Notes: generated by a model from the sequence alone, not told the origin. Numbered from the stretch's first letter, positions 42,667 through 51,236 are shown. The stretch: 64,000 bases of DNA from Companilactobacillus jidongensis (GCF_003946575.1 NZ_RHOP01000004.1:1-64000), one strand, 5' to 3'. Made by a program: numbers and translations.

Positions 42667-43038
42667 TTAATATGTGCTGGCTGTTTGGTTAGAAATCAGC
42701 CACTGACCATTTTGTTTAACAAAGTACATCTTCATTTGTAGAGGCCAAGTATTGACCCCACCACCCCAGATGCTAGCTCTGACTTGATTTTGTCCGATTA
42801 GACTGGCCTTGTCACCATCAATCTTAATATCTTTGATATTATCTTCCACTGAATCAAAGTATTTCATCTGTTCATTCTGAATCTGATCGATCCAATCCAG
42901 CTTCTTCTGAACATAGCCAGTCATGTGCGTTAATTCCATTGATGGCGTCAAAATTTCATTTAACTTGCTGATGTCCTTTGCGACCATAGCCCTATTTTCT
43001 GTTCGATATAATTCAACGATTTTTTCTTTATCAGTCAT
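42667..43038 (-). CDS. NTF2/SnoaL-like protein
   Basis: A 123-aa soluble protein of the nuclear transport factor 2 fold (DUF4440/SnoaL-like): VELYRTENRAMVAKDISKLNEILTP, WIDQIQNEQMKYFDS, KMYFVKQNGQWLISNQT. Such proteins bind small molecules or act as isomerases or oxidoreductase partners. It is flanked by a LysR gene upstream, and a LysR-type box (43113-43127) lies about 75 nt before its ATG, so it is a probable target of that regulator. Confidence 0.8.
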   Translation of the reverse strand: MTDKEKIVELYRTENRAMVAKDISKLNEILTPSMELTHMTGYVQKKLDWIDQIQNEQMKYFDSVEDNIKDIKIDGDKASLIGQNQVRASIWGGGVNTWPLQMKMYFVKQNGQWLISNQTASTY

Positions 43039-43112
43039 AATTTATCTCCTTGATTAACTTAGATAATACTATGCTGTTTGATATAGAGCTATTTGTAATT
43101 TTGTTGTTATTA

Positions 43113-43127
43113 ATAAGTGTTACTTAT
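43113..43127. promoter_or_regulatory. LysR-type box upstream of the SnoaL-like gene
   Basis: ATAAG-TGTTA-CTTAT, a T-N11-A type dyad overlapping the stop codon of the LysR gene. The same arms with another 5-nt centre recur at 46138-46152. Confidence 0.6.
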
Positions 43128-44007
43128 GCAAAAAACTTTTCTTGAGTAATTCCGCAAACGATTCGATATAATAACCTGAATTATCAGCCTGCCAATAAGC
43201 ATAATACTTCTGAATCATCTGTTGTTTACCATTGAACAAGTTGACTGTTCTAATAATCTCAGCATCAAGTTGATTCTGTGTACGATCATTTACGATCAGA
43301 TAACCTTGATTGGAAGCCACCATAATCTGTGCTTCATCATAGTTTTTTGCCAAAACAAACTCACTCTTAACTCCTAATATCTCTCGATAATAAGACTCAT
43401 CAACTTCACGCTGTTCTTTATCAGCGATTAGTACACATGGGATATCAGCTAACTCTGACACATCCATTTGTGTCCTTTCATCAGCGAAAGCTGAACGACT
43501 GACTGCCAACATGAACTTACTGTCAGTCAAAAATTCATTCACGTATTCATTTGAGAGTGCTCTGCGTTGATCCGCAAAATTAACATCCACCTGACCATTT
43601 TTTAGTAGCTCATATAACTGTTCATGATTACCACTAGTAATATTTATCTTCACTTGTGGAAATGATTTAGAAAATTGTGAAACTGTTTTTAAAAATTCCG
43701 TTGTACCAAAATTGCGCAAATATCCAACTTTTAATTCCACCTGTTCAGGTTTAACTATTTTGACGGTATTCTCGATCAACTGACTGACACTCTCCAAAAT
43801 ATCTTGACTGTGCGTATAAAAATATTGTCCAGCTTCAGTCACTTCGAAACTGCGACCTTTACGATTGAGTAATTGGATCCCCAATCTACTCTCCAACTCT
43901 TTCATTTGTTGCGAGATAGCGGATTGCGAAATATTACACTCCTCTGCTGCTTGAGTGAAACTGTGATTTTTTACGATTGATATAAAATATTGCATTTGTT
44001 GAAACAT
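43120..44007 (-). CDS. LysR-family transcriptional regulator
   Basis: A 295-aa regulator. The N-terminal winged HTH is FTQAAEECNISQSAISQQMKELESRLGIQLL (about 17-47), followed by a linker helix. The substrate-binding domain (about 90-290) is periplasmic-binding-like with VELKVGYLRNFGTTE and VDVNFADQRRALS. GAGG precedes the ATG, and TATAAT lies at 44036-44041 on the minus strand. The surrounding redox genes and two matching LysR boxes (43113, 46138) suggest it controls the SnoaL-like gene and the SDR/nitroreductase pair. Confidence 0.92.
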   Translation of the reverse strand: MFQQMQYFISIVKNHSFTQAAEECNISQSAISQQMKELESRLGIQLLNRKGRSFEVTEAGQYFYTHSQDILESVSQLIENTVKIVKPEQVELKVGYLRNFGTTEFLKTVSQFSKSFPQVKINITSGNHEQLYELLKNGQVDVNFADQRRALSNEYVNEFLTDSKFMLAVSRSAFADERTQMDVSELADIPCVLIADKEQREVDESYYREILGVKSEFVLAKNYDEAQIMVASNQGYLIVNDRTQNQLDAEIIRTVNLFNGKQQMIQKYYAYWQADNSGYYIESFAELLKKSFLHK

Positions 44008-44049
44008 AATTAGCCTCGTAATGTTAGTTTCATCAATTATATCAAAAAA

Positions 44050-44076
44050 GAGTTAAGGGATTTTCTTCCCTAACTC
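44050..44076 (-). terminator. terminator of the second alcohol dehydrogenase
   Basis: On the minus strand GAGTTA-GGGA pairs with TCCC-TTAACTC around AGAAAA, followed by TTTTTT. The LysR promoter -10 begins a few bases later. Confidence 0.85.
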
Positions 44077-44086
44077 TCATATTTTT

Positions 44087-45127
44087 TTATTTTTCACTAA
44101 TAATCAATAATGACTTAATAGCTTCACGTTTATCCATTGCCTCATAGGCATCTTGAATTTGATCAAGATCAAATCTCTTAGTAAATACTTTTCCAGGATT
44201 AATTTCACCATTCAATACTGCATCTAACAAAATTTCCTTGTCATCTGTTGTGACTGAGGCAATCCCCCCACGTAATTCAATATTTTTCCAGAACAAATTA
44301 TTAGTATTCATTTCGGCTTTTTGTGGGACACCGACACGGCCAACGACTGCACCCGGACGACCAACTTTGACCGCTGTATCAACTGATTGCTCTGTTCCGA
44401 CACATTCCAGTACAGCATCAGCACCACTGCCAGTTAATTCCATAACTTTTGCGACTGCTTCGTCACCACGTTCAGCGATAATATCAGTTGCACCAAATTC
44501 CTTGGCTAACTTTTGTCTATCTTCATGGCGACTCATGGCAATGATCCGTTTGGCTCCAAGTAATTTAGCCGAAAGAACACCACTCAAGCCAACTGCACCG
44601 TCACCCATGACAACGACTGTATCTCCCTTTTTAACTTCCGCACTTTTGGCAGCGTGGAAGCCGGTAGCCATGACATCAGCTAGGGCCAAAAAGTTATTCA
44701 ACATTTCATCTGAATAATCTTCAGGCTTGCCAGGAACCTTAACTAGGGCCCAGTTAGCATTGGTAAATCTCAAGTATTCACCTTGATAGCCACCATTACC
44801 ACCGGCTTCTTGATTCAAACAATCACCATCAAAGCCTGCAAGACAGGCGGCGCAATGACCACATCCATGTGTGAATGGGGCAATGACAAAATCGCCCTCT
44901 TTGATATCAGTCACATCTGATCCAACTTCTTCAACCACACCGATCGCTTCATGACCAACTAATGAGTTGTGATCACGTTTGGAAATACCACGATACCACC
45001 ATAGATCTGATCCACAAACACAAGCTCTAATGACACGAATAATCGCATCGGTTGGTTTCTCGATTGTTGGTTTTGGTGTTTCTGTAACTGTCATTTTACC
45101 TGGTTCGACGAATAAAGCTGCTTTCAT
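44087..45127 (-). CDS. zinc-dependent alcohol dehydrogenase family protein (second copy)
   Basis: A 346-aa medium-chain dehydrogenase with the same motifs as the gene at 41520: CVCGSDLWWYRG, GHEAIGVVEEVG, structural zinc CGHCAACLAGFDGDC and cofactor motif VVMGDGAVGLSGVLSAKL. The two are recent paralogues. GGAG precedes the ATG, and it is followed by its own terminator. It probably reduces or oxidises small alcohols or aldehydes under LysR control; direct evidence is lacking. Confidence 0.9.
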   Translation of the reverse strand: MKAALFVEPGKMTVTETPKPTIEKPTDAIIRVIRACVCGSDLWWYRGISKRDHNSLVGHEAIGVVEEVGSDVTDIKEGDFVIAPFTHGCGHCAACLAGFDGDCLNQEAGGNGGYQGEYLRFTNANWALVKVPGKPEDYSDEMLNNFLALADVMATGFHAAKSAEVKKGDTVVVMGDGAVGLSGVLSAKLLGAKRIIAMSRHEDRQKLAKEFGATDIIAERGDEAVAKVMELTGSGADAVLECVGTEQSVDTAVKVGRPGAVVGRVGVPQKAEMNTNNLFWKNIELRGGIASVTTDDKEILLDAVLNGEINPGKVFTKRFDLDQIQDAYEAMDKREAIKSLLIISEK

Positions 45128-45213
45128 AATTTGTATCTCCTTTTGATTTTTGATTACTGAACCTAGCTCTTAACTAAGATTCATATTCAAAATTTTTCCG
45201 ACTCTTCCACTGT

Positions 45214-46050
45214 CTAATTTCTAACTTCTGAAACATTGCCATACCAATACTGTGCAGTAATTCCACCATCAGCGAGGAAGTCACTTCCGGTAATAAAAGC
45301 ACTGCGACGATCCATTAATAATTCTGCCAAACTCGCAATTTCATCTGGTGTCCCTGGACGTTTGGTTACCATCGACTCGAACATCTTCTTATAACCAGCA
45401 CCACGTGGACCGTTCAATTCATCTAGGGCAAGTGGTGTCATAACGATACCAGGGCTGATGGCGTTGATTCTGGCACCACGAGCTTGCCACTTGACTGATT
45501 CCGCCGCCACACGTAAGACATTGGTTCGTTTCGCATATTGATATGCGGCTAGAGAATCTGTGATAACATCTGCTTGTAGAATTGGTAGACTCAACAATTC
45601 TTCAGTCGGCGTCATTGCCAAAGCCTTGTTATCTTCAATTGATAATCCCGGTAAACGATGTCCTGATTGAGAAGAAATAACAATTCCCGCTCCATCTGGT
45701 GCCATGACCTTTCCGAATTCTTCTAATAAAACTGAAGTTCCATACAGATCAACTTTCAAAACTTCTTCGGCACTGGCTTGTGATGGCGAAACACCAGCAG
45801 CGTTGACCAGCCCCATAATATCACCAAGTGATTGTGCTTTGGAGACTACTTCTTTGATTGAATCTCTTGAAGAAAGATTCGCCTTGATAGTTTCCACTGA
45901 AAACCCTGCTTCTTGTAATTCTTTTTTCATCATTGCTAATTTATCTTCACTGTAATCAGCCAATAATAATTTACGACCGGCTGAAACTCTTCTAACAATT
46001 GCTTCACCGATAGCACCGGCACCAAATAATACGATAACTTCATTGTTCAT
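45214..46050 (-). CDS. SDR family oxidoreductase
   Basis: A 278-aa classical short-chain dehydrogenase. Cofactor motif LFGAGAIGEAIVRR at the N-terminus, NAAGVSPSQA (NAG-like), the catalytic Ser region ISSQSGHR, Tyr/Lys in AAYQYAKRTNVLR, and INAISPGIVMTPL. I chose the ATG at 46050; GGAGG lies 11 nt upstream, and the earlier in-frame ATG would put that site inside the gene. Divergent from the nitroreductase gene with a 19-bp palindrome between them. Confidence 0.88.
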   Translation of the reverse strand: MNNEVIVLFGAGAIGEAIVRRVSAGRKLLLADYSEDKLAMMKKELQEAGFSVETIKANLSSRDSIKEVVSKAQSLGDIMGLVNAAGVSPSQASAEEVLKVDLYGTSVLLEEFGKVMAPDGAGIVISSQSGHRLPGLSIEDNKALAMTPTEELLSLPILQADVITDSLAAYQYAKRTNVLRVAAESVKWQARGARINAISPGIVMTPLALDELNGPRGAGYKKMFESMVTKRPGTPDEIASLAELLMDRRSAFITGSDFLADGGITAQYWYGNVSEVRN

Positions 46051-46135
46051 TATGTATATATCCTCCATTTGTTAACTTTCGAGGTTTATATTACAAGGTG
46101 GTGAAGTTTTTACCAATTCCGATTATTGGGTCAAT

Positions 46136-46154
46136 TGATAAGTTAAACTTATCA
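46136..46154. promoter_or_regulatory. palindromic operator (LysR-type box) between SDR and nitroreductase
   Basis: A perfect 19-bp dyad TGATAAGTT-A-AACTTATCA containing ATAAG-TTAAA-CTTAT, the same arms as the box at 43113-43127. It is placed to control both divergent genes. A second small inverted repeat CCAAT/ATTGG lies about 20 nt to the left. Confidence 0.65.
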
Positions 46155-46212
46155 TTCATTTTTACTCAAAATATACTATGATATACATGTAAACAAAAGG
46201 AGTGTTATTGTC

Positions 46213-46671
46213 ATGGAAACATTGAATATGATCAATTCACGTAAAGCTGTTCGTGAATACTCAGGTCAAATAACTGATGAACAATTGAACAAAATTCTCA
46301 TTGCCGCCAACGCTGGTCCTGTTGGTATGGGTAATTATGATGATTACCGTTTAACTGTCATTCAAAATCCAAATGTGCTATCAAAATTAAACAACATTTA
46401 TGATGCACCAACTGTTGTTGTAGTTTCAGCCAAGAACCCTAGCCGCATGGAATATATTTCATCCGGTGCCATCGTCCACAATATGGAACTTGCTGCCGAA
46501 GATTTAGGAATCGGTGCTAACTACAATATGGCCTGCATTGCTTCAATTCCTGAAGGTACAGTTCCAGAATTCTTCAATCCAGTTTTTGCCATTACATTAG
46601 GACAAACTAGCGAGAAGTTTGTGGATCGTAAGATTTCTCTGGAGAAAATCAAGACTAATATCGTTAAATAA
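46213..46671 (+). CDS. nitroreductase family protein (short form)
   Basis: A 152-aa FMN-dependent nitroreductase fold: N-terminal MINSRKAVREYSGQITDEQLNKIL and C-terminal LAAEDLGIGANYNMACIASIPEG. It is shorter than the typical 200-aa member but complete in reading frame, like other small LAB nitroreductases. AAAGGAG precedes the ATG. It probably reduces quinones or nitro compounds with NAD(P)H and is co-regulated with the divergent SDR gene. Confidence 0.85.
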   Translation: METLNMINSRKAVREYSGQITDEQLNKILIAANAGPVGMGNYDDYRLTVIQNPNVLSKLNNIYDAPTVVVVSAKNPSRMEYISSGAIVHNMELAAEDLGIGANYNMACIASIPEGTVPEFFNPVFAITLGQTSEKFVDRKISLEKIKTNIVK

Positions 46672-46692
46672 AAAATAAGTGGGGATTTGTCG

Positions 46693-46881
46693 ATGTATGA
46701 AGTCAAAGTCGTAAAATACAAAGATTCATTAGCATTCAAATTACCAAAAAATATAGATATAAATAAAAACGATACATGGATACTAGCAAAAATGTCTAAT
46801 GGATACTGTTTGGTTCCCAAAATTAACAATCCCTATAAAGGTGCTAAACCAGGATCAATGTATGTACCCGAAGAATGGTAA
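46693..46881 (+). CDS. orphan MazE/PemI-like antitoxin
   Basis: A 62-aa protein with an AbrB/MazE-like N-terminal part (VVKYKDSLAFKLPKNIDINKNDTW) and a PemI-type C-terminal toxin-binding tail (GAKPGSMYVPEEW). The ATG at 46693 has GGGG upstream. No mazF/pemK gene follows; a terminator comes directly after the stop. It may be a solitary antitoxin, may neutralise a toxin encoded elsewhere, or may be a simple regulator. It sits 21 nt after the nitroreductase and may be co-transcribed with it. Confidence 0.7.
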   Translation: MYEVKVVKYKDSLAFKLPKNIDINKNDTWILAKMSNGYCLVPKINNPYKGAKPGSMYVPEEW

Positions 46882-46930
46882 AAAAATAAGCTAGAACAAA
46901 TTTTTAAAATCTGTTCTAACTTATTTTTTT
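46882..46930. terminator. bidirectional terminator
   Basis: A stem AATAAG-c-TAGAACA with TGTTCTA-ACTTATT around a 13-nt loop, followed by T7. It separates the antitoxin gene from the convergent prolyl iminopeptidase. Confidence 0.88.
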
Positions 46931-47813
46931 AATCATTTTCTTCCAACCACTCATTCAATCGTTTCATGTAAGCATCCGTCTCATCAATAAAAGCCATGTG
47001 CCGGCTGTTCGCAAACAAAATCCATTTTGCATTAGGCAATTGATCATACATGGTTTTGGCAATCAACGGCGTACACAAATCATCCGTTCCACTAGTTACC
47101 AATGTTGGTGTATCAACGTTCTTTAATCTATTCGTATAATCATAATTTTTCAAATTACCAGTTGGATAATACTCGTTTGGTCCCCAGGCAGTTTCATAAG
47201 CTGAATCTCCAAAAATCTTGTCACGGCGTAAAAATTCAGGTGACTCATCCGTAACTGGTCCAGAAGCGTGTTGTTCCATAAAATGGTCATTAGCAACTAA
47301 GTAGTCTGGAGCCGTAAAATCATTAGTAGCTTCAGCCTGCACAATTGCCTTCTGATCTTCTGACGACATAAACTTGATCATCCGATGCTGTTCCTGCGCC
47401 CAAAGTTGTGATGATGACAAAGTACTGGCAAGGATCATGCTCTTAACACCGCTAGGATTATAGTCACACATATAGATAATCTCCAACATCCCACCCCAAG
47501 ATTGACCAAGTAAATGAACTTGTTGTAATCCTAAATATTCACGCAATGTCTGTAATTCATCGACCCACGTAGCCGCAGTGTATAATCCATTATCTTCGGG
47601 TATATCTGACTTACCACAACCAAGTTGATCATACATAACAATGGGACGTCCAGTCCTTTCAGTTAATTGATCAAACACCTCAAAGTAATTGTGAGTCGAA
47701 CCCGGCCCGCCATGCAGTAATAATAATGGTGTCTTACCTGAATTCAAATCACCAGTCACTCGGTAGTAAGTTTTGTATTCGTGAAATGGCATGTATCCAT
47801 CTGTAATTTTCAA
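46929..47813 (-). CDS. pepI: prolyl iminopeptidase
   Basis: A 294-aa alpha/beta hydrolase of the S33 family that removes N-terminal proline from peptides. The oxyanion motif LLHGGPGSTHNYF is near residue 34, the nucleophile elbow GQSWGGML near 103, the catalytic Asp in SGTDDLC and His in NSRHMAF. Its length and motifs match LAB PepI. GGAGG precedes the ATG. Cytosolic; part of the proteolytic system together with PepN and PepD in this window. Confidence 0.92.
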   Translation of the reverse strand: MKITDGYMPFHEYKTYYRVTGDLNSGKTPLLLLHGGPGSTHNYFEVFDQLTERTGRPIVMYDQLGCGKSDIPEDNGLYTAATWVDELQTLREYLGLQQVHLLGQSWGGMLEIIYMCDYNPSGVKSMILASTLSSSQLWAQEQHRMIKFMSSEDQKAIVQAEATNDFTAPDYLVANDHFMEQHASGPVTDESPEFLRRDKIFGDSAYETAWGPNEYYPTGNLKNYDYTNRLKNVDTPTLVTSGTDDLCTPLIAKTMYDQLPNAKWILFANSRHMAFIDETDAYMKRLNEWLEEND

Positions 47814-47864
47814 TTAAACGTCCTCCTATGAAAACAATTATTGACTTTTTAAAAAAGCTAATCA

Positions 47865-47909
47865 ATCAAAAAACAATTACAAAATTGAAATTTGTAATTG
47901 TTTTTTGAT
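47865..47909 (-). terminator. terminator of the LytTR-LiaF operon
   Basis: A perfect 19-bp stem (47865-47883 with 47891-47909, including AAAAAACAATTACAAA and complement) with a 7-nt loop and a T-run in the 3' arm. Confidence 0.9.
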
Positions 47910-48658
47910 TATATATAACAAATCTTAACTCCAGCCAGTGAAGAGTACCCATGCAACGTAACGGTCGGACTATCTTCAGTAACAACCGGCGTACCTTCTT
48001 CAGTAATACCACTCATACTATTATTATCAATTTGCTTAACAATATTCCAGTCTCTAGGAACATATAACTCAACACCACCAAGTGATACGTCGACATTAAT
48101 TGTTGCCGTATCTTGAACTGTCACATTTTCAAAATAAACCTTGACGTTACCCATCGTAACATCGATATTAGCTTGCCTAAAATCCTGTGACGTTACATAT
48201 CTAACACTACTACCCATCTTGACGCTGACATTAATATCCGACTCATCGACTGTCTCAACGTCAACGTTGTGATCATATCTTCTTTGTTGATGCCAATTAT
48301 AACTACCATGATGATTATATCTCATCCAAGGATGATGCTTGATCAAGAACGGACGAAGGATCAATGACAAACCAATTGAGATCAAAATTGCGGCCCCAAT
48401 AACCGTCCAAGGAACTATTGCCGTGATGTGCAATGGTTTGGCATACAGTATTGCCAAGAATGCCAGTGAGAACACCGTTCCCGGTACCATAAAATACACC
48501 AAGCTCTTAATTAAAATCGCCACAAGAAAAATCGTTGCCACCACTGTCCAAAAACTAAATGTGTAAGTGATCAAATGTAATTGACTGACTACTAAGATCC
48601 CCGCACTCAGCAACAAGAACAAACCCCAGAATATTCCATTCCTATTTTTCATCTTCAA
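47909..48658 (-). CDS. LiaF-like membrane protein (cell-wall-active antibiotic response)
   Basis: A 249-aa protein. Four N-terminal membrane segments (about 8-110) are followed by a His/Tyr-rich stretch and a C-terminal beta-rich LiaF-type domain (about 150-249: VKMGSSVRYVTSQDFRQANIDVTMGNVKVYF, VDVSLGGVELYVPRDW). In Bacillus, LiaF restrains an envelope-stress two-component system. Here the gene overlaps the upstream LytTR gene by 4 nt, so the pair forms a small regulator/membrane module. Confidence 0.85.
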   Translation of the reverse strand: MKMKNRNGIFWGLFLLLSAGILVVSQLHLITYTFSFWTVVATIFLVAILIKSLVYFMVPGTVFSLAFLAILYAKPLHITAIVPWTVIGAAILISIGLSLILRPFLIKHHPWMRYNHHGSYNWHQQRRYDHNVDVETVDESDINVSVKMGSSVRYVTSQDFRQANIDVTMGNVKVYFENVTVQDTATINVDVSLGGVELYVPRDWNIVKQIDNNSMSGITEEGTPVVTEDSPTVTLHGYSSLAGVKICYI

Positions 48659-49107
48659 AACTCCTTTTTATCTAATCTATTTTTCAATTCCTTCAAGAAT
48701 CGTCTTGAAACATATAGCGTCTTATAGGTATTTTTGAATTGAACCAAGTTACCAGTCACTGACCTAGTCAGTGAACTTATTTCATCCAAGTTCAAGATCG
48801 ACGACTTCGATATTCGCAAAAAATTATCCGGTAATTTCTCTTCCAACTCATAGAGACGATGGTGAATCAAAAAGGCATTGTTAGTTGTGTGGGCATAAAC
48901 ATTTCGATCATTAGTTTCGAAGAACAAAATATTCTTGAGTTCCAACGAATAAACCGTCTCACCAACGTAACCGTTGAGCTGACTGAATTCATTTTGTAAC
49001 TTTTTGATTTGTTTAACTAAATTTTTTAATTCGTCATCATCCGATGGAGATTTTATAACAATCTCTTTTTCCGGATAATCCGAAGATACGTCCACTCTTA
49101 TTTTCAT
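48655..49107 (-). CDS. LytTR-family DNA-binding regulator
   Basis: About 150 aa. An N-terminal helical part (about 30-55, coiled-coil-like LKNLVKQIKKLQNEFSQL) is followed by a LytTR DNA-binding domain (about 60-150: VYSLELKNILFFETNDRNVYAHTTNNAFLIHHRLYELEEKL, LDEISSLTRSVTGNLVQF, VSRRFLKELKNRL). There is no receiver domain, so it is not a response regulator. The ATG at 49107 follows AAAGGG. Its 4-nt overlap with the LiaF-like gene suggests that the membrane protein modulates it. Confidence 0.87.
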   Translation of the reverse strand: MKIRVDVSSDYPEKEIVIKSPSDDDELKNLVKQIKKLQNEFSQLNGYVGETVYSLELKNILFFETNDRNVYAHTTNNAFLIHHRLYELEEKLPDNFLRISKSSILNLDEISSLTRSVTGNLVQFKNTYKTLYVSRRFLKELKNRLDKKEF

Positions 49108-49210
49108 CCCCAACAACCCTTTCGTTAGATTCATTACACCACATCAAAGTTACCATGTATAGATATTATGACTGAGTGGTTATTTTTGATGTTTAAGTGG
49201 TAAGTATTGT

Positions 49211-49247
49211 CAATACGGCATAATATGTCGTATTGAAATTTTATAAT
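49211..49247 (+). promoter_or_regulatory. WYL-type operator 1 and -10 element
   Basis: A 25-bp near-perfect palindrome at 49211-49235, core TACGGCATA-A-TATGTCGTA. The -10 TATAAT (49242-49247) starts 18 nt after the T of TATGTC. The expected -35 position lies inside the palindrome and is not -35-like, so the bound protein may activate. The ATG of the target gene is 35 nt downstream of the -10 start. Confidence 0.8.
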
Positions 49248-49276
49248 AGTCTCATCAAACAAGAGGAGCGAATAAA

Positions 49277-50437
49277 ATGGCAGGAGAAATAAACCTCGAT
49301 ATCGAAAAGTACTTAGACGAAAAACGCTGGGCTGTTAACATGTTGATCTACAACTACAGTGAACCAACCAGAATTTCTGATGATACGTCAGTCACTTTGT
49401 TATCAGATGAAAGACGACGTTTAACCAAACGTGAAGCTCGATTCCAACTGTTTAATGAATATGGTGAATTATATATTGATGGCGCTGATCTAGATGATTT
49501 CAGATCTCAGTTCTTCAAGCGACTGGCCGAAAAAAAATCTAAAATCCTACCGCAAGGCACGCCTAACTTACGAATTGTTATTGATCTAATTAACGAGATC
49601 GATAAGATGGGACTGCGAGTCGTTGGATCACATCAGGAACTCGATGAATCATGGGATTGTGTCTACGATAACGTAATTCCTGATTTAAAAAATCATGATC
49701 TTTCGTTCAAAAAAGAACCTGTGCCCAAAAAATTCGCTTGGGACCATGTTTTTTATGATGTTGTTGATTCTGATGATAACCTCGTTCTCAAACAAATTCC
49801 TGAAAAAATGCTTGGTGCAGCATTACTGAGTCTAGTACTGAAAATAAAACCTTACAATATCAAACAAATATTACTATTTCCAAAAATATCTAGTGATATT
49901 GCCGCTAACGCCGACACACGTCTGAGATTAGAAAATCACTATTGTTCTGGCTTCAGAGTGGTTAGGTCTATCTCCGACATCAAATTGCTCCCAAATATTC
50001 CTATTAAAAAAAGCGACAATTACTTAATAAAGAAGTTTCAATTCGTAAATTCTAAGAATGACCTCGAGTATGGTGGTCCATTTGTGGAAGGCGATGCTCG
50101 TGATGCTCTCATACAAGTCTCCTATGACCTTCCTGATGCAAGTAAAGATGATTCCAAAAAACTATCTGACTGGATCGTCAAAACCGCTGACAAAGCTCAC
50201 GTCTATATTCAACGAAGCGAAAGGCGACAAGACAACAGCTATCTCGTCGAACATTTCATCATCAAGGACAATACCATCGATGACCTGATTGGCAACACAC
50301 AAATAGCTGATCCGGAATACAATCACGAGACTGTCTTCGAAGTCTTCGATAGCTCAACTGAAGAATCAATGCGTTATGATCTTTCATTCGGTGAACTAGT
50401 GACTTACCTATTATCACTACTAATAAAAGAATCTTAA
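49277..50437 (+). CDS. protein of unknown function, paralogue of the gene at 51237
   Basis: A 386-aa soluble, acidic protein that I do not recognise. AGAGGAG precedes the ATG. Recognisable segments shared with the 410-aa protein at 51237 are Y-x-YSxPTxIxxDxxxTLLSDE near 25-50, a central AALLSLVLKIKPYNIKQILLFPKIS near 195-220, and the C-terminal LSDWIVKTADKAHVYIQR...HFIIKDNTI with FEVFD...MRYDLSFGELVTYLLSL. No membrane segment, signal peptide or catalytic motif is visible. It is expressed from a WYL-type operator promoter. Probably part of the same functional unit as the UDG-like and WYL genes. Confidence 0.75.
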   Translation: MAGEINLDIEKYLDEKRWAVNMLIYNYSEPTRISDDTSVTLLSDERRRLTKREARFQLFNEYGELYIDGADLDDFRSQFFKRLAEKKSKILPQGTPNLRIVIDLINEIDKMGLRVVGSHQELDESWDCVYDNVIPDLKNHDLSFKKEPVPKKFAWDHVFYDVVDSDDNLVLKQIPEKMLGAALLSLVLKIKPYNIKQILLFPKISSDIAANADTRLRLENHYCSGFRVVRSISDIKLLPNIPIKKSDNYLIKKFQFVNSKNDLEYGGPFVEGDARDALIQVSYDLPDASKDDSKKLSDWIVKTADKAHVYIQRSERRQDNSYLVEHFIIKDNTIDDLIGNTQIADPEYNHETVFEVFDSSTEESMRYDLSFGELVTYLLSLLIKES

Positions 50438-50459
50438 ATTATTAATCTAAAATAGCTAA

Positions 50460-50493
50460 AACGACATATTATGTCGTATCAAAATAATAAAAT
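50460..50493 (+). promoter_or_regulatory. WYL-type operator 2 and -10 element
   Basis: AACGACATA-T-TATGTCGTA (50460-50478), with -10 TAAAAT (50488-50493) again exactly 18 nt after the T of TATGTC and 36 nt before the ATG. Confidence 0.8.
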
Positions 50494-50523
50494 AGCTTTA
50501 TCAAATAAGGGAGAGATTAAATT

Positions 50524-51120
50524 ATGACAAACAATACTAATGCATTACCATTCAATACTGTTGATAGCTGGGCTATCTGGAATACACCTGCTGAATCATT
50601 AGCCGGTAAAAGCGACATCGAAAGAGAAAAACTATTCGGTGCATCTTATCAACCTGATAGTTTCCCAGACGATGCCTTAACTGGTGATATCTCCGAACAA
50701 TTGAAACAAGTAAAATATGTTCTCGTTGGTCTAAATCCTGGTAATGCTGCAGTGAAACAAGATCCTAATACTAACTTCTTAAACTTCCACGGTGCAAAGA
50801 AGAGTATGGATTATCGCCTAGCTGCCACTCTCTACAACACTGACATGTGGGGTGCCTTCATGACTGACCTAACACCTGTTATCGAAAGTAACAGTAAAAA
50901 AGTAAATCCTAGTCAAAGCGATGTCGATATTCTTGAAGCTCATCTCGATGAATTGAATATTCCAAAAGATGCCACAATCGTTGCCTTAGGTGGTGCTTCA
51001 TATGAAGCCTTGTCGGCACATGCTAAGAGAAATGTTGTAACCATTCCTCATTATTCAGGCGCCAATGGTCATTGGAATGCTGAAAACACACATGCCAAGA
51101 TTCTTGAAATCACTAAATAA
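50524..51120 (+). CDS. uracil-DNA glycosylase superfamily-like protein (MUG-type motif)
   Basis: A 198-aa soluble protein. KYVLVGLNPGNAAVKQD near residue 62 resembles the GINPG motif of the mismatch-specific (MUG/TDG) branch of the UDG fold. IPHYSGANGHWN near 176 sits where the second DNA-contact loop with His is expected. DATIVALGGASYEAL fits the core strand before it. Activity on DNA is not proven, and some family members have other roles. AAGGGAGAG precedes the ATG. Its operator is shared with the two paralogous unknown proteins and the WYL gene, which suggests a DNA-related or stress function for the regulon. Confidence 0.7.
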   Translation: MTNNTNALPFNTVDSWAIWNTPAESLAGKSDIEREKLFGASYQPDSFPDDALTGDISEQLKQVKYVLVGLNPGNAAVKQDPNTNFLNFHGAKKSMDYRLAATLYNTDMWGAFMTDLTPVIESNSKKVNPSQSDVDILEAHLDELNIPKDATIVALGGASYEALSAHAKRNVVTIPHYSGANGHWNAENTHAKILEITK

Positions 51121-51130
51121 ACAATCACCA

Positions 51131-51172
51131 AAAAACACCTTTCGAACGATCTTGTTCCAAAGGTGTTTTTGA
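51131..51172 (+). terminator. terminator of the UDG-like gene
   Basis: A stem AAAAACACCTTT/AAAGGTGTTTTT with inner GAAC/GTTC, directly before operator 3. Confidence 0.88.
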
Positions 51173-51173
51173 A

Positions 51174-51207
51174 TTAGACATAATATGTCGTATTGAATTG
51201 ATAAAAT
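51174..51207 (+). promoter_or_regulatory. WYL-type operator 3 and -10 element
   Basis: TTAGACATA-A-TATGTCGTA (51174-51192), with -10 TAAAAT (51202-51207) 18 nt after the T of TATGTC and 35 nt before the ATG. The leader sequence up to the ATG also resembles those of operators 1 and 2. Confidence 0.8.
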
Positions 51208-51236
51208 ATTATTATTAAATAGAGGGAGCGAACAGT

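Noticed and set aside
41520-45127. Possible assembly duplication of the two alcohol dehydrogenase genes
   Set aside because: The two genes are similar but clearly diverged in DNA and protein and the sequences between them differ, so this is an old gene duplication and not an artefact.
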